Origin: a bacterium
Lineage (GTDB): Bacteria > Patescibacteriota > Gracilibacteria > Absconditabacterales > Absconditicoccaceae
Assembly (NCBI GenBank): GCA_023245855.1
Contig: JAHFJL010000004.1
Span: 1-43,143, forward strand
DNA length: 43,143 bases
Direction of reading: 5' to 3'
Positions 1-9,737 of the stretch are shown piece by piece. Each line of letters opens with the position of its first letter. Positions within the stretch are counted from its first letter, which is position 1. Under the pieces are notes generated by a model. The model was not told where the DNA came from. It ran no database searches and saw only the letters and a program-made list of their open reading frames with translations. Position numbers and translations under genes: made by a program.

Positions 1-630
1 AACCCAGGTAAAGTGTATTCTATTGGTGATGCAGTAGCATTACTCAAAAAATCAAGTTATACAAAATTTGATGGATCTATAGAGATCGCTGTCAAAACTA
101 ATGCAGACGCAAAGTATAATGACCAGATGATGAGAGGAACTACTATCCTTCCTCACGGAACAGGAAAAAGCAAAAGAATCGCAGTCTATACAGCTGACGA
201 AAAAACTGCAAAAGATGCATGAGCTGATATTGCTGGGACAGAAACTTTGATTGCTGAGATCAAAGCAGGAAAATTCAATTTTGATGTGTTATTGACTACA
301 CCTGAACATATCAGAGATTTAGCTCCTGTAGCTAAACAACTTGGACCTAAAGGATTGATGCCGTCTCCAAAAGCGTGAACAGTAGCAGTAAATATCGTTC
401 AAGCAATCACAGAATTCAAAAAAGGGAAAATGGAATTCAAACTTGATAAAACAGGAAATATTAATGCTTCCATAGGAAAAATGTCATTCACAGAAGCTCA
501 GATAGAAGACAACATCAAAGCCTTCATCAAAGCTCTTGAAGAGAACAAACCAACAGGAGTAAAAGGAAAACTTATCAAAAAAATATTCTTAGCACCTACA
601 ATGGGTCCTGGAATACAGATAGAAGCATAA
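1..630 (+). CDS. rplA: 50S ribosomal protein L1, 5'-truncated by window edge
   Basis: L1 binds 23S rRNA at the mobile L1 stalk and helps release deacylated tRNA; in many bacteria it also represses its own mRNA. About 209 C-terminal codons are present in frame 1 and the first residues lie outside the window. The family signature is clear: LGPKGLMPSPKAGTV at about 340-384, where the Gly of AGTV is a TGA codon (376-378). A second TGA-Gly sits at 220-222. Both match glycines expected from the family, so this gene alone argues for UGA=Gly. It ends in TAA, followed at once by a 17-bp hairpin terminator. The upstream neighbour (often rplK) is not visible. Confidence 0.97.
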
Positions 631-639
631 TTATCAACA

Positions 640-687
640 CATACAAAAAAACAGACTTGCATCATGGCTTGTCTGTTTTTTTGTATG
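640..687. terminator. Bidirectional intrinsic terminator between rplA and ftsX
   Basis: A perfect 17-bp inverted repeat (640-656 with 671-687) around a 14-base loop. The arms carry A7 and T7 runs, so a U-tract follows the stem core in both directions. It separates convergent rplA (plus) and ftsX (minus). Confidence 0.85.
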
Positions 688-693
688 TAATTT

Positions 694-1635
694 TTATAAT
701 TTTTTATTAAGTGCACGAGCAAAGAAGTAAGAAAATCCAAATCCTGCAAACGCTACCACGATAATCTCTCCTATAAAGATACCTATAACCAAGAGAATAT
801 TGCTAAATACGCTCCAGAGCGTTACATTGAAAAGGCTGTATATATAGTAGTTGATGGTGATTCAGCTGACAAGCAATAATGCTATGCAGATAAGGAATGA
901 GAAACTGAGTACATTCACCGTAAGAGCTGTAAATCATTGCATAATCTGATTGTAGGTAGCTCCAAGTATTTTTCTGACTTCAAGTTCTCTATGAAACGTA
1001 TGAAAGATGTTTTTGAGTAAGAATCCGATGAATGATAAGATGATCGCCAAAAGTATCGCTATGATCAGATAGGAAAGTCCGACCACGAAATTACTCAGAT
1101 TGATAATGGTGAGAACTCTATTTTCCTGATCCTTAAGTGTGGATCCTACTTCTACATCCTTGGTGTTTAGGATGATATCTTTGTTTTGGAGGATGATGGT
1201 TTTTAGCGATTCATATTTGCTATTGCTATCAAACATGACGTACAAGGTTGCCGGTAGTGGATTATCGATTCCGAATTTTTGGAAGTTATTTACGACATCA
1301 GGTATCTTTTTTTGTAAGAAAGCTAACGCATCATCTTTGGATGAAAACATTACTCTGAGTCACTGTGTTTCAAGCTGATCCTTGAGCGTGATGATTCTTT
1401 TTGAAATATCGGTTTGTTGATATCCGGACATATCCTTGATATAGAAGTACATCCCGAGCCTATCTTTGAGCTGTCCAGTAAATTGATGAGAATAGAGAGA
1501 AACTCCCAAAAATATATTCAAAAGAAAAAGCAAAAACCCGATAAAGATGCTCACACCAAAAATATTAGTCCATGAAGTCTTGAGGATCGTGGAGAGATTA
1601 TGAGGAAACATTTTTGAAAGTGAACTTTTCAACAT
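694..1635 (-). CDS. ftsX: Cell division protein FtsX (ABC-type permease)
   Basis: FtsX is the membrane partner of the ATPase FtsE and activates cell-wall hydrolases at the division site. The 313-residue product has the family's layout: an N-terminal membrane segment (about residues 20-50, ending VSLYSHQFTG), an extracytoplasmic domain, then three membrane segments, with the motif ELEVRKILGAT (FtsX/MacB cytoplasmic loop) before the third. TGA-Gly codons occur in the middle (QGLRVMFSS), after QIMQ and in LLLVSG. It lies 45 bases after the TPR gene on the same strand and ends at the shared terminator. No ftsE is adjacent, which is unusual because ftsE normally overlaps ftsX. The start ATG is the first in frame after heptamer-repeat DNA. 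Confidence 0.85.
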
Positions 1636-1649
1636 TACACACGAGTATA

Positions 1650-1677
1650 AATGATAAATGAGATAATTTTTAATGTA
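1650..1677. repeat. Degenerate heptanucleotide repeat upstream of ftsX
   Basis: Four 7-base units (AATGATA, AATGAGA, TAATTTT, TAATGTA) fill most of the gap between the TPR gene and ftsX. The first two units reappear before the prepilin gene at 38045. Confidence 0.5.
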
Positions 1678-1679
1678 AT

Positions 1680-2315
1680 TTATGCGTCTTTAGTCTGTTT
1701 TTTGAACATATGCTGGGTAGTGATGAATTTTTCAAATAAAGATATTTTCTGATCATAGAAGTCCATTCATTTATCGATAGTCTGTAATTTCTCACGATGT
1801 TTGTAGAAATATCTGATCATGTCTTTTGCTTGCTTATATTTATGCTCGAGGATATAAAGCTCTATAAGATTGTAGATGACTTCAGCATCAGTACTATTGA
1901 TATGAAATGCATCTTTGAGGAAATTTAGCCCTTTTTCTCTGTTGCCATATCGATATTCGCAGAGTCCATAGCATCTAAGGATTTCATGATTTTCTGCTTT
2001 TGTGATTTCTAAGGCTTGTTGGAGATATTTTTTGGCTTCCATTCGATGATTTTTTTCCATCTCAAGCACACCTTTGATATAGAGTCCAAGCGGGTCAGTA
2101 TTATTTTTTCTTGCATTCAAAAAATCTATCGCTTTGCTCGCTTTCCCGATTTCACCTTTTCTATATTGGATATCAGTCACTTGCAAAAGTGCATCTTCGT
2201 TATTGGGATCCCTAAAAAGGATGGTATTAACTTTATTGATAGCTTCATCAAATTTTCACAACTCTTTGAGTTCTTCTATTTCGTTGATAAGCGAATCAGG
2301 GATATATGTAGCCAT
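1680..2315 (-). CDS. TPR-repeat protein of unknown function
   Basis: A 211-residue helical protein made of tetratricopeptide-like repeats. Units recognisable by spacing and Ala/Gly/Tyr positions include GKFDEAINKVNTILFRDPNN, KASKAIDFLNARKNNTDP, RMEAKKYLQQALEI, REKGLNFLKDAFHINSTD and KYKQAKDMIRYFYKHR. TPR proteins are usually protein-binding scaffolds; no catalytic motif or membrane segment is seen. Two TGA-Gly codons join three standard-code fragments, including GKFDEA (a TPR-typical Gly position). ATG at 2315 is the first start in frame. It lies between htrA and ftsX on one strand and may be cotranscribed with both. The specific role cannot be read from sequence. Confidence 0.75.
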
Positions 2316-2463
2316 ACTATGAATTCATGAGATAAATATATTGATACTCAAGTGTATCTATAGAATCGCTTATTTTCAAATTTTTCTGGCTTGCTAAGAG
2401 GATTGGAATTTACATTTAGATAAATAGTGACATAAATAGCTCTTTTGTACGAAAAATAGAGAA

Positions 2464-3627
2464 CTATTGCTGAGTTTTTCATCACAAAAGCACGTTAAAT
2501 TTCATTTCTTCACCATTTCTTACAATATCCAATGTAATCTGATCTCCAGGAACATAGGTATAGAGCTGATAGAGAAACGGGAGCTGATTGTTTATTTTTT
2601 CCCCATTGATGCTGAGAACGCTATCTCATACCTTGAGTCAAGCTTGCGCTGCCGGTAAATCCGTAAGAACGTCAGTGATAAAAATTCAATTATCCACGGT
2701 AAGTTTTTTTTCTTGTTTAAGCGTAGGTGTGATATTCACATATTGGATGCCGATGATAGGTCTCGCTATTTTTCAGAAATTTTCGATTGATTTGATAATA
2801 CCAGCCACAAATTCTTTGCTGATTGGCAATGCAAACGTCATGCCTTCTCCTTCAGCGATAGCAGTAGTGATTCAAAGAGTATTGCCATTGATATCCAAGA
2901 GAGGACCACCGCTATTCCCAGGATTTGCCTGAGCATCTGTTTGATAGAGTCAGACATAAAGGTTATTTTTGTTGATAGTGAGCTGTTTGTTTTTGCCTCA
3001 GATAATGCCCATAGTCACACTATTTGCATAATTGGAAAGCGAATTCCCGATGACAAAAGTAAACTGTCCGATATCTACTTGCGTATCCAAAGATAACAGA
3101 GAAGCAGGAACCAGATCCGTAGGAAGCTTTCCTTGAGAGTCTATAATCCTGAGTATTGCAAGATCTAAAAGATCATCAAACCAAATTTTATCGACATTGT
3201 AGGTCTTGCCATTGGAGAGCGTGACTCCATATTTAGCAGCAGTGTCTTGGACGACATGTTTATTTGTGAGAATATATCCTTGTTTAGAAACGATAATACC
3301 GCTTCATCATCATACTTTAGCGGTTTGTTGCTGGATGCTTCCTGGGCCATTGACCTGAGAAGGATCTTCTATATAAAATTTAACATCCTTGCTGATCATA
3401 ATGCTTACGACGGATTGTTGTGCAGAAGCCAGGGAATGGACGATAGAGGATTGGATTGCAAGTATATCAGATTTTTTGATATCATTGACCTGAGTTCAGA
3501 CAGTAGAGGTTATAGAATTTCCTAGAGAATCTAGTTTATCATTGACTGCTCGCCATACGATAAGACTTCATGCAAGTATCAAAAAAATATTGAAAACAAC
3601 GATCAGAGTAATGTGTTTTTTTTGCAT
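2464..3627 (-). CDS. htrA: HtrA/DegP-family serine protease with one PDZ domain
   Basis: A 387-residue membrane-anchored trypsin-like protease for degrading misfolded envelope proteins. Residues 6-27 form an uncleaved signal anchor. The catalytic triad is visible: H124 in TNKHVV, D155 in LLDLAIL and S239 in NPGNSGGPL. The PDZ domain spans about 288-384 and includes AGLKVGDSVLSINGEKI. At least 14 glycines are TGA, including a run of three (residues 106-108, GGGSG) in the conserved segment before the catalytic His. One PDZ domain suggests a DegS/HtrA-like rather than DegP-like layout. It ends in TAG at 2464, and gyrA ends 41 bases upstream on the same strand. Confidence 0.93.
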
Positions 3628-3667
3628 GAAATCTCTAGAAATATGATAAATCTATTTTTATTTTATG

Positions 3668-6238
3668 CTATTCTTCAGTATTTTCTTCATCTGTTTCAGA
3701 AACATCCTTAGCTTCACCAGTTGACGCATTATCTTCACCATCAGCTATCCCTTTTTCCATCTTTTCAGCTTCTTTTTCAGCTTTTTTTCTTTCTTCTTTG
3801 TATCTCATATTCTCTTCTTTTTCTTCCCATGGTCTATAGATGACATCAATATTCTTATCAACCATTTTTGCTAACGGCGTTTCAGGTTCATCAAGATGGA
3901 TGTCGTTAGAATGCAAAGTCTTGATAACGCTATCGCTGAATCTGATTCTGATAGCTCATTCGATGATGCTGATTCCACCTTCAAGACTCTCTTTTCCTGT
4001 CATCACTACCTGCCCTTTTCTTGCTCTTTTTCGGATTTTAAGATCTTCAAGATTGAGGAGTTTACCATTCTTGTTGGAATGGATAAGGATAAAGGGTTCA
4101 CCTTTATGTAAGAACATATTTGCCACTTCATCGCCTTCTTGAAGCTCAATCGCTTTTACTCATCCGGCAGTCTTTCCCATAGGTCTCAGATTACCGCTCT
4201 TGAAGAGAAGCATCCATCAGTGTTTAGTCATTACTCAGATATTATCGGTATCATTCACTGCTTCTACAGAAAGTATTTTCTCTTTGTCTGCAAGCTTCAT
4301 GATAACGGTAGGGAATTTTTTGAATGAAAGCACAAGTTCCTTGTTTATTTTTTTGATGCTATTTTGGTTAGTAAGGAATACCAGATGATGATAGTCGAAA
4401 TGTAAGGTCTTAGCAAATAAAATCTTCCCCTTGAGTCAGAAATGCTCTTTGAGATTGATTGCATTCTGTTTCATGACAAAAGTACCAAGATCTTTTAGTC
4501 TTTGTACCACTAATTCACCGATATCAGTGATTACGATCAATTTATCTTGATTGTGGGTATAGATGAGATCCATAGTCTCCTCAGGGATAGCTTGGATTCT
4601 AGACTGATAGAGGATTTTTACGCTATAATCATTTCCGATCCAAACGATGACATCTTCTTTTTGTTTATCTGCAGCATCCATAAATGCTTTGAGGCTTCCA
4701 GAGATATTATATACACTGAGATCTTGTGAAAGATCTGTTTTTCTTTCATCTCCATAATTTTTTTTCATATATACGAATTCGTCCTTGATCACTTTATCAA
4801 GTTTTTCTGGATTATCGATGATAGATTGAAGCTCTTCGATAAGTTTTTTCTTTTCATCGATTTCTTCCAAGACCTTTTTGATTTCAAGGCCGACCAATGA
4901 TTGCAATCTCATCATCAAGATATATTCTGCTTGTACATCTGAGAATTCGAATTTTTTCATCAGATTTTCCTTCGCATCTGTTTTAGTTTCAGATTTTTTG
5001 ATGGTCTCAATAACTGCATCAATGACATCAATCGCTTTTTTTAAACCTTCTAAGATATGCAATCTGTCTTTTGCTTTATTGAGCTGGAATACTGATCTGC
5101 GGTACACTACCGATCTTCTGAATGTCACAAATTCCATCAAGAGATCCTTGATATTCAAGAGTCTTGGCTGTTTTCCAGCTTCTATAAGTGACACATTATT
5201 GAAATTAAATGCGCATTGCAATTCTGTATATTTATAGAGTTCCACTAAAATCTTATTCGCGTCTACGCCAGCTTTGAGATAGATAGCGATTCTGATCTTA
5301 TTTTTGCTGGATTCGTCCCTCATATCAGTCACACCTTCGATTTTTTTATCAACGACCAATTCACCGATTTTTGCTACAAGAGAAGATTTATTGACGAGAT
5401 ATGGGATTTCATCAATAATAATAATATTACCTGATTTATCTTCTTCAACATGAGTCTTTCCTCTCATGATGACTCCTCATTTTCATTTTTTATACACTTC
5501 TTTGATATTGTTGCTGTCATAAATAGTTCCTCAAGTAGGGAAGTCAGGTCATTTGATGATTTCCATGATATCATCGATAGAAACTATGATAGCTTCTCAT
5601 TTTTTATCTTTTTTTCCTTCTTTTTCCAAAAGGAGTAATGATGCATCAAGGACTTCATTTAAGTTATGAGGTGCCATATTAGTGGCCATACCTACTGCAA
5701 TACCCATGGTACCGTTGCAGAGATGGTTGGGAAATTTTGTAGGAAGCATGATAGGTTCTTGCAAGCTGCCATCAAAGTTATCTCTTCGATCAACGGTATC
5801 CTGTTCGATATCATTTAACATCTCTTCAGCTATTTTAGTCAATCTCGCTTCGGTATACCTCATCGCCGCAGCCCCATCACCATCGATAGAACCAAAGTTA
5901 CCTTGTCCATCAACCAATGGATATCTGAATGCCCGTGGTTGTGCCATACGCACCATAGCTTCGTAGATACTGCTATCACCGTGCGGATGATATTTTCACA
6001 TCACTTCTCCGACAATTCTTGCAGATTTCTTATGTTTCTGATTGAAAAAATTATTCATCTGGTACATACCAAAAAGAATCCTTCTCAATACGGGTTTAAA
6101 TCCATCTCTTGTATCAGGCAGCGCACGGGAAACGATAACGGACATCGCATATTCGATATACGATTTTGAAATCTCATCTTCAATGGAATGGGGCATGACG
6201 GTTCAGGTAGCAATGATTTTACTGTCTTGTGCTTTCAT
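3668..6238 (-). CDS. gyrA: DNA gyrase/topoisomerase IV subunit A
   Basis: An 856-residue type IIA topoisomerase cleavage subunit; with GyrB it passes one duplex through another. The core is strongly GyrA-like: [20 protein letters not shown] (the first Gly is TGA), [25 protein letters not shown] with catalytic Tyr128, and GPDFPTGG in the tower. The C-terminal propeller has recognisable blades ([27 protein letters not shown]), but I find no QRRGG-type GyrA box where the first blade should carry it. The tail is acidic and rich in Glu (about 40 residues). ATG at 6238 starts about 20 residues before the conserved [22 protein letters not shown] promoter and an 84-base leader with a hairpin precede it. 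Core assignment is secure; gyrA versus parC is less so. Confidence 0.93.
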
Positions 6239-6277
6239 AGACTATGATAACAAAAAATAAAGTTTTATCAGACGAAA

Positions 6278-6303
6278 AAACTTTAAGGCGCTATGCCCTA
6301 AAA
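6278..6303 (-). promoter_or_regulatory. Imperfect hairpin in the gyrA leader
   Basis: An inverted repeat (arms CTTTAAGGC and GCCCTAAAAG, one bulge, loop GCTAT) falls within the predicted 5' leader of gyrA. It could be an attenuator-like or mRNA-stabilising element; nothing in the sequence decides which. Confidence 0.35.
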
Positions 6304-6328
6304 GTTCGAATGTACGGATAACACAAAA

Positions 6329-6356
6329 AGTATAACAAAAGATAAGGGAAATTCAA
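6329..6356 (-). promoter_or_regulatory. Sigma-70-type promoter for gyrA
   Basis: On the minus strand, -35 TTGAAT (6356-6351), a 16-base spacer and -10 TATACT (6334-6329). Predicted transcription start near 6322 leaves an 84-base leader before the gyrA ATG. Confidence 0.6.
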
Positions 6357-6407
6357 CGCTTTAGGCCTATCAAAAGTTGACAAACCATAAAAATATTTTA
6401 CAATACT

Positions 6408-6443
6408 AAAAAACACGCAAAATACAGGTATGACGTGTTTTTT
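6408..6443. terminator. Intrinsic terminator-like hairpin
   Basis: A 10-bp stem (AAAAAACACG, 6408-6417, with CGTGTTTTTT, 6434-6443) has a T-run on both strands. On the minus strand it would end transcripts from the 71-codon gene or the hairpin cluster at 6450-6544 before the gyrA promoter. Confidence 0.65.
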
Positions 6444-6449
6444 TATCAC

Positions 6450-6544
6450 ATAGGAATTTCTAAAATTCCTATTCTGCTAAAGCGGGATAAAAACGACGTC
6501 AAAGTCCTTAGCGTAGTCTAAGGGTAAACTTCTTTCAGAAGTTT
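6450..6544. other. Cluster of three stem-loops in the gyrA upstream gap
   Basis: This fills most of the 335-base gap between gyrA and the next gene. Three hairpins follow in series: 6450-6472 (9-bp stem), 6506-6523 (CCTTAG/CTAAGG) and 6526-6544 (8-bp stem, AAACTTCT/AGAAGTTT). No open frame of note lies here. It could be a small structured RNA ending at the 6408-6443 terminator on the minus strand, or a dispersed hairpin repeat. No known RNA family was recognised. Confidence 0.35.
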
Positions 6545-6573
6545 TGGTGTCTTATTTTATAAAATTATTGATA

Positions 6574-6789
6574 TTATTTCTTTTTTGTAGGCTTTTTTGT
6601 ATGAGATAATGCTGGTTTTTTGCTTGGTGAAATTAATCCCAATATACTTCATAGTGTCGGCATAGGGTATTTTTTGGTGAATTCATTGAATTTTTTTGGA
6701 TCAGTGAAATCTTTGGATAATTTTTTCTCTTTTCCATTGATGTTTTCATAATACATAAATTTACCATGAAATGATGATGCAGTACTCAT
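6574..6789 (-). CDS. Small basic hypothetical protein (71 aa)
   Basis: A 71-residue protein starting MSTASSFHGKFMYYENING and ending in a Lys/Pro/Thr-rich basic tail (KKPTKKK). One TGA-Gly occurs (TLGSILG). It has no membrane segment or motif that I recognise. The reading is supported by the TAA stop, the position between a promoter-like box (6856-6888) and a terminator, and its similarity in context to other stand-alone minus-strand small genes here (7366, 9698, 23201). Function unknown. Confidence 0.55.
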
Positions 6790-6855
6790 AAGCTGAGGGA
6801 TATTAAAAAATAAAAAATAGCATAATACTTCTACACAAATACAGTAAAGAAAACA

Positions 6856-6888
6856 AGAAAATCAACAAGAATATAGAGGAATAATTAA
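6856..6888 (-). promoter_or_regulatory. Shared upstream box of small orphan genes (copy A)
   Basis: The plus strand carries AAGAAAATCAA, then GAATATAGAGG and GGAATAATTAAA. The first and last blocks recur identically at 23243-23283, and the middle block recurs in variant form at 9751-9776. Each copy lies roughly 40-100 bases upstream of a small minus-strand gene. On the minus strand a TTGTTG (-35 like) sits inside it. Confidence 0.4.
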
Positions 6889-6898
6889 AGAATATGAG

Positions 6899-6927
6899 AT
6901 AAAAAAAACCAGGACGATACGTCCTGG
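6899..6927 (-). terminator. Intrinsic terminator of the 143-aa gene
   Basis: Stem CCAGGAC/GTCCTGG (6909-6915 with 6921-6927, loop GATAC), followed on the minus strand by a run of U from the A-tract at 6899-6908. It lies 8 bases past the TAA of the gene ending at 6935. Confidence 0.85.
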
Positions 6928-6934
6928 TCAAGAA

Positions 6935-7366
6935 TTAGTTATTAACGGCATTACTTCCAAAGATATATCCAATGGCCTTAGGAAGTTTTAATGTGTCCAC
7001 TGCATCCTTGATAAAACAAATAAAATCATCTTTTAGTTGTTTAGCTGTGTCTTCAGAATCAGCAATAAAATCGATTTCAGTTACTATCATTCCCACTATA
7101 GAGGTAGGACTACTATTTTCACCCCATTTTACTTCCTGTTTAAAAACACGTGTATCTATCACAATTTTACAAGGAGAAAATTTTTGATTATTCAGATGAA
7201 AAATGATTTCTCCTAGGGTATGCTCTTCTTTCTCTAAGATATAGCCCTTACCTGCACCAAAAAAACTTTTAACTATAATCATAGTTAGTTCTAAAGATAT
7301 TTTCCCGTCTAGTTCGGTAGCATATCTTGTTTCTTGTTTTTCCGAAGTTTTTGTTGTAGTGTCCAT
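6935..7366 (-). CDS. Hypothetical protein (143 aa)
   Basis: The frame opens at ATG 7411, but a good promoter (-35 TTGACT 7442-7437, 16-base spacer, -10 TATTAT 7420-7415) puts the transcript start near 7408, past that ATG. I therefore choose the in-frame ATG at 7366 (MDTTTKTSEKQETRYATELD). The Lys/Asn-rich stretch before it looks like leader. The protein is mixed alpha/beta, with no signal peptide and no motif I recognise (for example GAGKGYILEKEEHTLGEII and KIVIDTRVFKQEV). No TGA occurs among about 10 glycines. Its own promoter and terminator make it a single-gene unit. Confidence 0.65.
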   Translation of the reverse strand: MDTTTKTSEKQETRYATELDGKISLELTMIIVKSFFGAGKGYILEKEEHTLGEIIFHLNNQKFSPCKIVIDTRVFKQEVKWGENSSPTSIVGMIVTEIDFIADSEDTAKQLKDDFICFIKDAVDTLKLPKAIGYIFGSNAVNN

Positions 7367-7414
7367 ACAATTTAAGTTTTTAAGGTTTATTTTTTTGTTT
7401 TTTTTGTTCATATA

Positions 7415-7442
7415 ATAATATGAAATTTTACATTAAAGTCAA
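7415..7442 (-). promoter_or_regulatory. Sigma-70 promoter of the 143-aa gene
   Basis: Minus strand TTGACT - 16 bases - TATTAT. It is divergent from the antiporter promoter, with the two -35 boxes only 13 bases apart, so one regulator could act on both. Confidence 0.65.
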
Positions 7443-7455
7443 TACATTATAAAAT

Positions 7456-7483
7456 TTGACAAATATAATTTTTAGGGTATAAT
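7456..7483 (+). promoter_or_regulatory. Consensus sigma-70 promoter of the antiporter gene
   Basis: TTGACA (7456-7461), 16-base spacer, TATAAT (7478-7483): both hexamers match the consensus fully. The predicted start is about 33 bases before the ATG at 7523. Confidence 0.8.
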
Positions 7484-7522
7484 TAGACAAATACATAATA
7501 TTTATATTATTTGGTATATAAT

Positions 7523-9238
7523 ATGGCAGAACAGATGTTTACCGCACTCAGTATAGTGATTTGAATCGTACTTTTAAGTATAGGTTTGATGAAGCTGCTT
7601 AAGCAGCCTATGATTATCTGATATATTATCGCGGGTACTGCTATAAGTTTATTTATACCAAGCTTATTAAATGCAAATACAGCATTTCAGTGATTTGGAA
7701 ATTTAGGAATCGCGTTGCTATTGTTTATAGTAGGTATGGAGCTCAATCCGACGATCATTAAAGATCTAGGAAAGACAGCATTGCTTGCAGGAGTATTTCA
7801 GGTAGTGATTACATGAATAGTTGGATATTTCATAGCTACATCGTTAGGATTTGATGTAATGACTTCAACTTTTCTCTCAATAGGATTCGCTTTCAGTAGT
7901 ACGATCGTAGTATTGAAATTACTGTCCGATAAAGAGGAAATGGAATCGACATCGGGAAGGCTCAGTATAGGTATTTTGATTGTTCAGGATCTGATAGTGA
8001 TGCTTCTGATGATAGGGATGGCTACCTTCAAGAGCATAGAGCATACCCAATCAGTGAGTATTATCGCTTTACTGATAACCAAAATCATAGGAATCATATG
8101 AGGAGTGTATCTGCTCAGTAAATATTTCATCCCGATAGTGACAAAAAAGATAGCTGAATCCCAAGAATATTTGTTTTTGTTCTCGATAGGACGATGTTTT
8201 ATACTCGGAGCATTGTTTCATCGGCTTGGATTCGGAGTGGAGATAGGGACGTTGATTGCCTGAATAACTCTAGCAAATTCATCATATAGATTTGAGATCA
8301 CAAGCAGGATCAAACCGTTGAGAGATTTTTTTATCGTGATATTCTTTGTATTATTATGATCGCATGTAAGCTTCTGAAATATCACCGCCATTGCACGACC
8401 GTTGTTGATATTCATAGCATTCGTGCTTATCGTCAAACCAATCATTACAATGATCGTACTGGGATGTATGGGACATACGAGAAAAAATAATTTCCTGACC
8501 TGAATCTCGCTGGGACAAATCAGTGAATTTTCGTTTTTGTTTATAACGATGGGGATCGCTTCATGATACATCAAAGATGCTTCTCTCCTTTCATTGATCA
8601 CGTTGATAGGATTGATTACGATTGGAGGATCAAGTTATTTTGTGATGTATGGAGAAAGAATTTATCATTTTTTTAAACCGGTATTGAATCTACTTCCATG
8701 AGTATGGAACAAAGAATACAAAAAGATAAATAAGAAAGAGTATGAAATCGTACTCTTTGGATACGGAAGATTTGGAAGCAATTTATATACTTTACTGCAA
8801 AAAACACATGAAAAGATTCTCGTAATCGATGAGCATCCAGGCATCATTTCACATCTCCAGAAAAGTAAGATCCCTTGCATCTATGGTGATGTCAGCGATA
8901 TAGACTTTCTACATGAACTGAATGTCAAAAAAAGCAAGATGATTATCAGCACCGTAAAATCTTTTGATGAGAATATCGTCTTACTCAAAACTATCAAACA
9001 ACACAATCCTCAACTGATCATTATTCTGGTTGCGAATCATATTTATGAGGCGATTAAACTTTATGAACAAGGTGCTGATTACGTTATTCTTCCTCATTAT
9101 ATCGGAGTGGATCATACATCATTGATGGTGGAGGAATATGGATTTGATATCAGAAAATTTATGGAGAACAAAAAAACACTAGTCAATGATCTCAAAAATA
9201 GGCATCAAGACTTGATGATAGAGACACTACAGAAATAA
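7523..9238 (+). CDS. CPA2-family cation/proton antiporter with RCK (TrkA-N) domain
   Basis: A 571-residue membrane transporter of the KefB/KefC/YbaL type, exchanging K+ or Na+ for H+ for pH or osmotic control. About 12 hydrophobic segments fill residues 1-385; typical family stretches are [19 protein letters not shown] (inside the transport core), [38 protein letters not shown] and [12 protein letters not shown]. From about residue 406 an RCK nucleotide-binding domain follows: [13 protein letters not shown] (Gly-rich loop), then VIDEHP and YGDVSD. Many glycines in the membrane part are TGA, joining four standard-code fragments. It stands alone with its own consensus promoter. Ion specificity cannot be read from sequence. 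Confidence 0.92.
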
Positions 9239-9260
9239 CTGAGATACAAAATAATAGTCA

Positions 9261-9293
9261 AATAAAAAAAACTGACCCGGATACGGATCAGTT
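9261..9293 (-). terminator. Intrinsic terminator of the 125-aa gene
   Basis: Stem AACTGA/TCAGTT plus CCG/CGG with one mismatch (9270-9293), and a U-tract on the minus strand from the A-run 9264-9270. It lies 27 bases past the TGA that ends the 125-aa reading, not past the next TAA at 9159. On the plus strand there is no U-tract. Confidence 0.75.
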
Positions 9294-9320
9294 CAATATA
9301 AATAAAGATAATACGATCAA

Positions 9321-9698
9321 TCAAAAAACTCCATGAAACATATTTTCTCTAAGCGGTTGACACAAAGCAAGCACTAATGATTTTGCTTCCAAAAATTTTT
9401 CTGGAACAGGCAGGATGTCATTATCTCGCAAACATTTCAAGGTAATCTCTTTTTGCTGAGGATTGGCAAATGACAAGATTTTGGATGTGTCATTGTCATT
9501 GTACACGAGTTTGATCACGTTGTTGCTATTCAAACGAAGCAAAATTATTTTAGCGAATTTTGCATCAAGGAGTAATCCGGAAGGAAGCGTGATTTGTTTG
9601 ATGTCTCCAAAGGTATGGACAGTAAATGATACTAATTTTTTTTTAATCATGCCTTCAAAGGTCTGATCAATGACTTCAGTAAGATTGAAATTTTCCAT
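9321..9698 (-). CDS. Hypothetical protein (125 aa) whose frame ends in TGA
   Basis: The product starts MENFNLTEVIDQTFEGMIKK and ends PLRENMFHGVF. It is a soluble mixed alpha/beta protein without recognised motif; its four glycines are all GGN. The frame runs to TGA at 9323-9321. Under UGA=Gly it would continue, through four more TGA codons and straight across the terminator hairpin, to TAA at 9159 inside the antiporter gene (179 aa). The hairpin position fits a stop at 9321. Either this TGA terminates, or the natural stop was TAA/TAG and changed, or the transcript lacks a stop. A TTGACT - 16 - TATATG promoter-like pair lies at 9765-9738. Function unknown. Confidence 0.55.
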   Translation of the reverse strand: MENFNLTEVIDQTFEGMIKKKLVSFTVHTFGDIKQITLPSGLLLDAKFAKIILLRLNSNNVIKLVYNDNDTSKILSFANPQQKEITLKCLRDNDILPVPEKFLEAKSLVLALCQPLRENMFHGVF

Positions 9699-9737
9699 AG
9701 TGATTGTTTTTTAGGTTTTTTTTATTTGTTTTTGTCA

